Positions 1 to 5,487 of a stretch of 6,756 nt of DNA are shown piece by piece (within the stretch, counting starts at the first letter, position 1; the number at the start of each line of letters is the position of its first letter). Made by a program: the position numbers and the translations under genes. The stretch comes from Candidatus Aquidulcis frankliniae (GTDB lineage: Bacteria; Chloroflexota; Limnocylindria; Limnocylindrales; Limnocylindraceae). The notes beneath the pieces were generated by a model. It saw nothing but the letters and a program-made list of their open reading frames with translations, was not told the origin of the DNA and made no database searches. The stretch is from contig RFPZ01000060.1 in NCBI GenBank assembly GCA_009925905.1, positions 1 through 6,756 on the forward strand, written 5' to 3'.

Positions 1-122
1 TGCCATGTGCATACTCTTGCACACCGCGATGACCACTCACATATTTATTGAGCGTGGTTCGCTTTCGCTGCGGTCGTGCGAGGTTATTGTGAGAACTGCT
101 CGCCTTTTGGGAAGGGGACCTG
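1..122. other. Non-coding stretch downstream of the TetR gene
   Basis: I see no supportable gene here. It contains an AT-rich patch at 41-50 (one G/C in ten) and a small inverted repeat at 6-23. No hairpin followed by a T-run lies after the TetR stop codon, so no intrinsic terminator can be named. A leftward gene could start at the minus-strand ATG at 12 or at 6, weakly preceded by AAGAG, but almost all of it would lie outside the window. That possibility, with the AT patch as its promoter, is speculative. Confidence 0.4.
6..23. repeat. Perfect inverted repeat TGTGCA-N6-TGCACA
   Basis: The 6-base arms at 6-11 and 18-23 are exact reverse complements around the 6-base spacer TACTCT. Matching stops at the next base on either side. 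The size and spacing suit a dimeric helix-turn-helix operator, and the AT-rich patch at 41-50 is close by, but a 6-bp palindrome can occur by chance. No T-run follows, so it is not a terminator. Confidence 0.3.
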
Positions 123-830
123 CTACAGGGCGTTATGCCTCCGCAGGTATTCACGAATGAGTGCGCGCTGGGCTTCAAATGATCCTTCGATCACATCGCG
201 AACAGAGCTCCCGGCCAGGGCGGTGAAGATATGGTGCCCACGCGCCGTGTACGTGTTCCCTCGTGCCATTTGCTTGATCTCACCTGGCGAGAGCCCAAGC
301 GACGTGAAATATGGTGTCCATGAATCCACCGAGCGCTTGATTTGCGCTTGCAACATCTGTGGGGCTGCAATCTTCCCTTCCGCCGTTGCGTCAACGTGAC
401 GAATGACGGTCCAAACATCGGAGTGCTTTACCAGGAAGGTGCAGCTCCCTTTGATGAGATCGTAGAGCTGTTGCTCCCAACGTTGGTCCCAGTACTCGCT
501 CGTGTGCATCAGGATCACACTCCACCAATCGCGATACCAATCTTCGTAGATGTCACGATAGATGCACTCAAGGTCGTCAAAGAACTGATACGCGGTGCCA
601 CTGGCAATGCCGGCACGCTTGGAGACGAGCTGCATGGTGACGCCATTGATGCCCTTCTCATTGGCCAGGGTACGCGCCGCGTCGAGGATCAATCGCCGAG
701 TGGCAATGGAGCGCTCTTGCTTCGGCTCATGCCGCACGTCGGTACGCCAGTTGATCATGGGGAATGGATCGGGGGGTAGGCCCCCGTCGGTGTGAATCTC
801 AGGGTTGTGCGATGTAATCGTGCGTTCCAT
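123..830 (-). CDS. TetR/AcrR-family transcriptional regulator
   Basis: This is a 235-residue protein, within the usual TetR-family range. The N-terminal DNA-binding domain is clear: helix 1 'ATRRLILDAARTLANEKG' at about 43-60, then a helix-turn-helix at about 65-86 ('TMQLVSKRAGIASGTAYQFF'), where the canonical family ends in a Tyr/Phe-rich recognition helix. The rest is helical and unusually aromatic just after the HTH (YEDWYRDWW, about 95-103), as expected of a small-ligand pocket, but no ligand can be named. I chose the ATG at 830 because GAGAG lies 9 bases upstream. This leaves about 40 residues before helix 1, longer than usual. The in-frame ATG at 758 would give a more typical 211-residue protein but has no purine-rich site before it, only a C-rich run. 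The gene follows the two flavoenzyme genes by 74 bp on the same strand, so it may be co-transcribed with them and control them or the divergent region at 4207-4292 (inference). One counted row (481-540) has 33 G/C of 60, lower than in the flavoenzyme genes. Confidence 0.9.
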   Translation of the reverse strand: MERTITSHNPEIHTDGGLPPDPFPMINWRTDVRHEPKQERSIATRRLILDAARTLANEKGINGVTMQLVSKRAGIASGTAYQFFDDLECIYRDIYEDWYRDWWSVILMHTSEYWDQRWEQQLYDLIKGSCTFLVKHSDVWTVIRHVDATAEGKIAAPQMLQAQIKRSVDSWTPYFTSLGLSPGEIKQMARGNTYTARGHHIFTALAGSSVRDVIEGSFEAQRALIREYLRRHNAL

Positions 831-885
831 CTGTCTACTCTCGCACAGTTGCGCGGCGCTGCGTGGGTCTACCTCCGCACGCCCA

Positions 886-898
886 CCGGGGCGCCCGG
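886..898. other. GC-rich hairpin between flavoenzyme and regulator genes
   Basis: CCGGG-GCG-CCCGG forms a perfect 5-bp stem with a 3-base loop, 6 bases past the stop codon of the second flavoenzyme gene. No T-run follows on the minus strand, so it does not meet the rule for an intrinsic terminator. It might slow transcription or protect the 3' end of the upstream message and so set a lower level for the regulator. In DNA this GC-rich it may also be chance. Confidence 0.3.
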
Positions 899-904
899 GC
901 TGCC

Positions 905-2617
905 CTACTCGGCAGCGCGGCGAAGGTGGCGGATCAGCTTCTCGGCGGCATTCGCCCCTGGGGCGCCAGTGACACCGCCGCCTGGCGCGGTGCCCGCACC
1001 CGACAAGAAGAGCCCATCGATCGGTGTCTCGTAGCGGCCGATACCGTAAAGCGGACGCCACTGGGCGAACTGATCGAAACCTTCATTCACATGCATGGCG
1101 TGGCCGCCAGTCGCGCCCCAATCGTTCTGAAGGTCGGCGGGCGTAATGAGCTGGCGCGCAACGATGTGGCCACTGATTCCTGGGGCAACAGATTCAAGCA
1201 CCGCAACAGCACGGTCGGCGAGCGTCTTGCGAGCGTCAGCGGTCCAACCGCCCTTTAGGTCGATGGGCGCGTACTGCACCACGGCGCTCAACAGGTGGCG
1301 TTTATCGTTGGTGAGGCTTGGGTCGATCAGCGTTGGAATCATCGCCTCAACCACCGGCACGTCGCTCATCTCGCCGTACTTACTCGAATCAAAGGCACGC
1401 TCAATGCCCAAGATGTCGCTGAGGACGGTGATGCGACCACGCAGCCGCACTTCTTGCTCCGCGGCGGAGCCAGCACTCGGGAAGTTTGGTAACTGGTCGA
1501 GCAGGATGTTCAGCTTTGCGGTGACGCCGGTGCTGCGCGTGGCGCGCAGGCGGCGGCGCAGCTCTGGGCCGGTCGCCTCTACTCCGAGCAGATTCAACAG
1601 CGTGCTCTTTGGATCCAGCGTTGAGAGCACATACGGCGCAATAATCTCTTCGCCACTGGCCAGTGCCACACCTGTCACGCGACCGTCGCGCTCGGTGATG
1701 GCCGTGACCTGTGCGCCGGTGCGAATCTCGGCACCGAATCCACGTGCCGCATCGGCGATCGCATCGATCAGTGCGCCTGGGCCGCCAATCGCTACGACCG
1801 TCTCGCCCGAGGCACCACCGTCAGCGCCGTCACCCGTGATGTTGTCGAAGAGGAGCGATGCGCCGGTGCCTGGCGAGATTGGTCCAGTGGCGTTGTAGCG
1901 CGAGCCGCGCCAGGCGATCAGCGCTTCAAGATGGTCGTCGTTGATGTATTCGTTGACGAGGTCGGCTGCCGACATTGGGAGCATCCGCAAGATCTCACGA
2001 CCGTCACCCTCTTCGAGTCCACTGAACGGCGCGCGGAAGGCGAAGCCGGCGAGCAGCTCGGCGACCGACTTGCCGCCGTCAAGATCTGGCGGAATGCCGT
2101 CGAGGACCTTCTCAAAGTAGGCACCCACGCGGCGCAATCGGCCGTCGAGCTTTAGGTACCCGGCCGCAACCTTCTCGCCGTTCGGTCGCGTGGCGAGTTC
2201 GGCGGCGGTGCGCTTAGCGTCGCGCCACAGAGTGATGGAGGTGCCGTTCGTTGGATGCGGCGCAAAGTTACGTGCCTCAGGCTCAACCAGCTTGACCTTC
2301 CCCTGCAGGCCGAGGTCGCGGGCAACGCGCGGTCGGAAGCGACCAACGGTGTGCGCGAGCATTGGAGCGCGAACGCCATCGACATCGCCCGTGAGCGCCA
2401 TTCCACCGAGTTCGGTTCGTGCCTCAACAAGAATGGTCTTCACGCCAGCGCGCGCCAGGTAGGCGGCGGCAACGAGGCCGTTATGTCCACCGCCGATCAC
2501 CACAACATCCGCGGTCGCAGCAGGCTTTGGTGCGCGTGGGGCCTTCTGTACTTTCGGAGGCAGCTCGGCTTTGGTTGCAGCCTTCACAACCTTCGGTGCG
2601 GACTTCTTGGCGGCCAT
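905..2617 (-). CDS. FAD-dependent oxidoreductase, COG1233 / PYROXD2-like (second of pair), with basic N-terminal tail
   Basis: This 570-residue flavoprotein belongs to the phytoene-desaturase/amine-oxidase superfamily. The dinucleotide-binding fold is at about 37-72: DVVVIGGGHNGL, with GGGHNG at 42-47, the ribose-binding acid E65 at the end of strand 2, then LGG. A conserved GGPGAL turn is at 278-283. A second FAD-contact stretch is at about 303-333 (QVTAI...GVALASGEE...YVLST). The C-terminal FAD motif GAGTAPGGGVTGAPG is at about 540-554. It is a clear paralogue of the upstream gene. Automatic annotation often calls this family 'phytoene desaturase', but no carotenoid gene is present and the substrate is unknown. 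The first 36 residues are an added tail rich in Lys, Ala and Pro (8 Lys, 1 Arg, 1 acidic) that the paralogue lacks. The start is well supported: a GGAGG lies 4 bases upstream, and the ATG overlaps the previous stop codon by one base (TAATG), which indicates translational coupling. A cytoplasmic location is likely, since there is no signal peptide. Confidence 0.9.
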   Translation of the reverse strand: MAAKKSAPKVVKAATKAELPPKVQKAPRAPKPAATADVVVIGGGHNGLVAAAYLARAGVKTILVEARTELGGMALTGDVDGVRAPMLAHTVGRFRPRVARDLGLQGKVKLVEPEARNFAPHPTNGTSITLWRDAKRTAAELATRPNGEKVAAGYLKLDGRLRRVGAYFEKVLDGIPPDLDGGKSVAELLAGFAFRAPFSGLEEGDGREILRMLPMSAADLVNEYINDDHLEALIAWRGSRYNATGPISPGTGASLLFDNITGDGADGGASGETVVAIGGPGALIDAIADAARGFGAEIRTGAQVTAITERDGRVTGVALASGEEIIAPYVLSTLDPKSTLLNLLGVEATGPELRRRLRATRSTGVTAKLNILLDQLPNFPSAGSAAEQEVRLRGRITVLSDILGIERAFDSSKYGEMSDVPVVEAMIPTLIDPSLTNDKRHLLSAVVQYAPIDLKGGWTADARKTLADRAVAVLESVAPGISGHIVARQLITPADLQNDWGATGGHAMHVNEGFDQFAQWRPLYGIGRYETPIDGLFLSGAGTAPGGGVTGAPGANAAEKLIRHLRRAAE

Positions 2618-4206
2618 TACGCCTCCCCTCGCTTGCTCTTCAGAATCTCAAGTGCGGCGAGTCGGCCAGGGGCCGCCATGATTCCGCCGCCCGGGTGAGC
2701 CGAGGAGGAGGCGAGCCAGTAGTCGCGGATTGGTGTCTTATAGCGCGACCAGCCGCTCACCGGTCGGTTGAAGGCCATCTGCTGGACCAAGATCTCACCC
2801 TGGAAGATGTTCCCCTCGGTGAGGCCAATGGTGCGCTCCAAATCGAGCGGGGTCATGACCTGGCGACCCACGATCTTGTCGCGGAAGTCCGGTGCGAATT
2901 CAGCGATGGTGTCGACCACGAGATCACCGAACTGCTCCTTGATGTTGTCCCAGCCGCCGTGTTCTGGCGCCAACTTATGTGGCGCGTACTGCACAAACGC
3001 CGTGGCGACGTGCTTCCCTGGCGGCGCCATCGACGGGTCGACGAGCGTTGGAATCAACATGTCGAGGAATGGGCGCTTGCTCGGGTGGCCGTGCTTCGCA
3101 TCGTCGTAGGCGCGCTCCATATAGTCGGGGCTTGGCGAGATGCTGACGGTGCCCATCAAGTGGCCATTCCCTGGAGGGGCCGCCGTGAAGGTTGGTAGTC
3201 CGTCAAGGGCAAAGTTCACCTTCGCCGAGCTGCCGCGGAACTTGAAATTGCGAATGGCTGTTTCAAAGTCTGTTGGCAGCGAACCAGCGGGAAGCATGTC
3301 GAGGAAGGTGTGCTTGGCGTCGGCCGCCGACACGATCGTGTCGCCGTAGACCTCTTCGCCCGATTCGAGCACCACGCCGATCGCCTTATCGCCGCGCAGC
3401 AGCACCTGCTTCACGGGCGCGTCGGTGCGGGTGATTGCGCCGAACGACTGCGCCGCGCTGGCGATCGCCGCCGCAACGGCACCGGTACCACCCTGCGGCA
3501 GCGCCCACTCGCGGAACGAGCCGTCGATCTCACCGAAGTAGTGATGCAAGAAAACCATGCCGGTGCCTGGAGACTTAATGCCCAAGAAGGTGCCGATGAT
3601 CCCCGAGGCCGACATGGTGCCGATGAGCGGCTCGCCTTCGAACCAGCGGCGTAAGAAGTCGTAGGCGCTTCCGGTGATGAGATCGAGCAATGCACCCTTG
3701 GTGCGCAGCGGCAGGTGACCGAACTCTTTGGCGAGGCCGGCGTACTCCAGCCACTCCTTCGGATCACCATATGGATCGGGGGCGGGAAGGTCGATGGCGG
3801 GGCGAATGAAACGGGTGATGTCGGTGACCGTCTGCTTGAAGTCGTCGTAGTTGTCGGCGTCGCGATGCGACCACTTGCGAATCTCACGAAGTGTGTCGGC
3901 GTGATCGGTGCGGCGGTCGAGGTAGCCATCCCAGTGCGGGGTATAGGTGCCAACCGATGGCGCCATCTGCAGGCCGTGCTTGGCAAGGTCGAGCTCGCGA
4001 ATCACTTGTGGGCGCAAGAGGCTTACCAAATACGAGGCGACAGAGAACTTGAAGCCTGGTACTGGCGACTCCGTAAGGGTTGCGCCGCCGAGAACGGAGC
4101 GACGTTCGAGGACGATGACCTTCAGTCCAGCCTTCGCAAGATACGCCGCGGTAGTGAGGCCGTTATGCCCACCGCCGACAACGATCGCGTCGTACCGTTC
4201 TGCCAC
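2617..4206 (-). CDS. FAD-dependent oxidoreductase, COG1233 / PYROXD2-like (first of pair)
   Basis: This 529-residue flavoprotein begins directly with its Rossmann fold: YDAIVVGGGHNGL, with GGGHNG at 11-16, E34 closing strand 2 and LGG at 39-41. Other family features are GGTGA at 239-243, the second FAD-contact strand set at about 264-295 (GVVLESGEE, IVSAAD), the block TPLDLERTIGLTEGNIFQGE at 452-471, and the C-terminal FAD motif SSSAHPGGGIMAAPG at 500-514. From memory, the last two blocks closely resemble human PYROXD2, a poorly understood flavoprotein; this places it in that subfamily rather than among true carotenoid desaturases. The substrate is unknown. I start it at the GTG at 4206 and not at the TTG at 4218, because GGAGG sits 4 bases before the GTG, the same spacing as in the next gene, and the TTG would lie inside that site's surroundings. 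It is the first gene of the minus-strand set and ends in the TAATG overlap. No signal peptide or membrane segment is seen. Confidence 0.9.
   Translation of the reverse strand: MAERYDAIVVGGGHNGLTTAAYLAKAGLKVIVLERRSVLGGATLTESPVPGFKFSVASYLVSLLRPQVIRELDLAKHGLQMAPSVGTYTPHWDGYLDRRTDHADTLREIRKWSHRDADNYDDFKQTVTDITRFIRPAIDLPAPDPYGDPKEWLEYAGLAKEFGHLPLRTKGALLDLITGSAYDFLRRWFEGEPLIGTMSASGIIGTFLGIKSPGTGMVFLHHYFGEIDGSFREWALPQGGTGAVAAAIASAAQSFGAITRTDAPVKQVLLRGDKAIGVVLESGEEVYGDTIVSAADAKHTFLDMLPAGSLPTDFETAIRNFKFRGSSAKVNFALDGLPTFTAAPPGNGHLMGTVSISPSPDYMERAYDDAKHGHPSKRPFLDMLIPTLVDPSMAPPGKHVATAFVQYAPHKLAPEHGGWDNIKEQFGDLVVDTIAEFAPDFRDKIVGRQVMTPLDLERTIGLTEGNIFQGEILVQQMAFNRPVSGWSRYKTPIRDYWLASSSAHPGGGIMAAPGRLAALEILKSKRGEA
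2622..2626 (-). promoter_or_regulatory. Ribosome binding site GGAGG for the second flavoenzyme
   Basis: On the minus strand, GGAGG lies 4 bases before the ATG at 2617, within the last codons of the preceding gene, in the purine-rich context AGGGGAGG. Together with the TAATG stop/start overlap it fixes the start that includes the Lys/Ala/Pro-rich tail. Confidence 0.75.
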
Positions 4207-4210
4207 TGCC

Positions 4211-4215
4211 CCTCC
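4211..4215 (-). promoter_or_regulatory. Ribosome binding site GGAGG that decides the GTG start at 4206
   Basis: On the minus strand the order is GGGAGGGGCA followed by GTG, so GGAGG lies 4 bases upstream of the GTG. A longer reading from the TTG at 4218 would place this site inside the coding region, which is why the shorter start is preferred. Confidence 0.7.
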
Positions 4216-4282
4216 CAATCTCGCCCCGAATCGCTAGGATGCGGGTGCGGGCAATGGTACCGCCTAGGCCGCTGAGAGAGAG

Positions 4283-4287
4283 GGAGG
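4283..4287 (+). promoter_or_regulatory. Ribosome binding site GGAGG for the GcvT-like gene
   Basis: GGAGG lies 5 bases before the ATG at 4293, within a purine-rich leader (4274-4288). It favours this start over the in-frame ATG at 4239, which has no such site and would add 18 mostly basic, non-conserved residues. Another ATG at 4289 is out of frame. Confidence 0.75.
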
Positions 4288-4292
4288 GATGC

Positions 4293-5483
4293 ATGCCGCT
4301 CGAGACGCCGTTCCACCCCCGCACGGCAGAACTGAACCAGGCACGCCGCTGGCGAAACTGGTCGGGCTTCTTCATCGCCGACTCGTATTTCCCAGCGCAC
4401 GACTTGGAATACCATGCGGTCCGCTTCTCGGCCGCGCTCTTCGATATCACCCCAATGTGCAAGTACCGCCTCACCGGCCCTGATGCCGCAACGTTGGTCG
4501 ACCGCGTCATCACCCGTCGCGTCGATCGCATCAAGCCGATGCGGGTCATCTACACCCCGTGGTGCGATGAGACCGGTCGGGTGCTCGACGACGGCACGGT
4601 TGCCCTGCTCTCCGATGGTTCCTACTTCTGGACCTCGGCCGAGCCGCAGCACGGCTGGCTCGACGCCGCGTCAGAGGGTCTCAACGTCACCATTGAAGAC
4701 CAAACCGAAACGATCTGTGGCGTCTCACTGCAGGGGCCCCGCTCGCGCGATGTTCTTTCGACCGCAGTCGGTCGCGACATGAGCGACCTCGGCTTCTTCG
4801 GCCGCGCCGACGTGACCATTGGCGGCGTTGCCGTAGGTGTGTCGCGCACCGGCTACTCCGGCGATCTCGGCTACGAGCTCTTCATGCCGTTCGCTTCGGG
4901 GCTCCCTGTGTGGGACGCACTGATCAAGGCGGGCGAGGCGCACACGTTGCGCGTTGCCGGCATGGAGGCGCTTGACGTTGCGCGACTTGAGGCGGGGCTG
5001 ATCATGGCCGGCGTCGACTACTTCTCCTCGCGCACCGCACATCACCCAAGCCAGGCGGTCTCGCCGTACGAGATCGGCTTCGACCGACTCGTCGACCTCG
5101 ACAAGGCGTCGTTTATTGGCAAGCGCGCCCTCATGGACGAGGTGGCGGCAGGCGGCCCGCCCGACCGACTCGTGGGCCTCGAGCTCGACCTGAATGTGTT
5201 TGAGAACGCCTACCTTGATCTTGGCTACCCGATCCAGCATCCACTGCGCGCCTGGCGCAAGGTCATTCCGCTCACGCGCAAGGGCGAGACGATTGGCCGC
5301 GCCACAAGCGGCACCTTCTCGCCACTGCTCAAGCGCTCCATTGCGCTTGGCCGACTTCCAGCAAAGCACGCAGCACCCGGAACCATCGTTGGGCTGGAGT
5401 GGGCCATTGAAGAGACCCGCCACGAGATTCCCGCGACCGTCGTGCCGCTCCCATTCCTCGACCTGCCGCGCAAGCGCAGCTAA
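4293..5483 (+). CDS. GcvT-fold aminomethyltransferase / folate-dependent demethylase family protein
   Basis: This 396-residue protein has the GcvT fold and is a little longer than the glycine-cleavage T-protein (about 360). Visible landmarks are: FDIT-x-CKYRLTGPDA at 50-65; GRVLDDG at 95-101, matching the GVIDD stretch that carries the catalytic Asp of T-proteins; LQGPRSRDVL at 147-155; RTGYSGDLGYEL at 185-196 (T-protein RTGYTGE-GYE); RLEAG at 231-235; SPYEIGFD-x6-DKASFIGKRAL at 257-280; and the C-terminal barrel ATSGTFSPLLKRSIALGRLP at 337-356. Family members bind tetrahydrofolate and move a one-carbon unit to it; relatives include T-protein, DmdA (DMSP demethylase), LigM/DesA (aryl O-demethylases) and the C-terminal part of dimethylglycine dehydrogenase. 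No glycine-cleavage gene (gcvH, gcvP) is nearby, and the neighbours are flavoenzymes, so a C1-transfer role in catabolism of a methylated substrate is more likely than glycine cleavage. The exact substrate cannot be told. It is divergent from the flavoenzyme pair and is probably cytoplasmic. Confidence 0.85.
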   Translation: MPLETPFHPRTAELNQARRWRNWSGFFIADSYFPAHDLEYHAVRFSAALFDITPMCKYRLTGPDAATLVDRVITRRVDRIKPMRVIYTPWCDETGRVLDDGTVALLSDGSYFWTSAEPQHGWLDAASEGLNVTIEDQTETICGVSLQGPRSRDVLSTAVGRDMSDLGFFGRADVTIGGVAVGVSRTGYSGDLGYELFMPFASGLPVWDALIKAGEAHTLRVAGMEALDVARLEAGLIMAGVDYFSSRTAHHPSQAVSPYEIGFDRLVDLDKASFIGKRALMDEVAAGGPPDRLVGLELDLNVFENAYLDLGYPIQHPLRAWRKVIPLTRKGETIGRATSGTFSPLLKRSIALGRLPAKHAAPGTIVGLEWAIEETRHEIPATVVPLPFLDLPRKRS

Positions 5484-5487
5484 GAAC

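Larger units (their letters stand above)
4207..4292. promoter_or_regulatory. Divergent promoter/operator region between flavoenzyme operon and GcvT-like gene
   Basis: These 86 bp must carry the promoters for both directions unless transcription enters from outside. Possible -10 elements, each matching four of six bases of TATAAT, are TAGGAT at 4235-4240 (plus) and TACCAT at 4259-4254 (minus). Neither has a convincing -35 box, so both are tentative. Two palindromes sit side by side, GGTACC (4256-4261) and GCCTAGGC (4262-4269). They overlap or adjoin the minus-strand -10 candidate and are a plausible binding site for the TetR-type regulator (inference). A tandem TGCGGG pair is at 4240-4251. Confidence 0.45.

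Noticed and set aside
5..160. 51-residue plus-strand open frame at the left edge
   Set aside because: It has no ribosome binding site and no recognisable motif, and its end overlaps the TetR coding region antisense.
886..898. Intrinsic terminator after the second flavoenzyme gene
   Set aside because: A GC stem exists but no T-run follows on the minus strand, so it was kept only as a hairpin.
831..1061. Extension of the TetR gene to the ATG at 1061
   Set aside because: The added 77 residues are Arg/Pro/Gly-rich, overlap the end of the flavoenzyme gene on the same strand in another frame, and have no TetR-family counterpart.
1146..1898. 250-residue open frame on the plus strand opposite the second flavoenzyme
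   Set aside because: It lies entirely antisense to a gene with clear FAD motifs. Its translation is Ser/Arg/Pro-rich with no recognisable domain, typical of a shadow frame in GC-rich DNA.
2419..3198. 259-residue plus-strand open frame spanning the junction of the two flavoenzymes
   Set aside because: It is antisense to both genes, Arg/Trp-rich and without family resemblance or a ribosome binding site. It is a composition shadow.
905..4206. Carotenoid biosynthesis (phytoene desaturase CrtI pair)
   Set aside because: The superfamily matches, but the conserved blocks fit the PYROXD2-like branch better, and no crtB, crtE or cyclase gene is present.
4725..5423. 232-residue minus-strand open frame opposite the GcvT-like gene
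   Set aside because: It is antisense to a well-conserved fold, and no motif is recognised in its translation.
4293..5483. Glycine-cleavage T-protein (gcvT proper)
   Set aside because: The fold is shared, but there is no gcvH or gcvP alongside, and the length and SPYEIGFD segment differ from canonical T-proteins. The symbol is therefore withheld.
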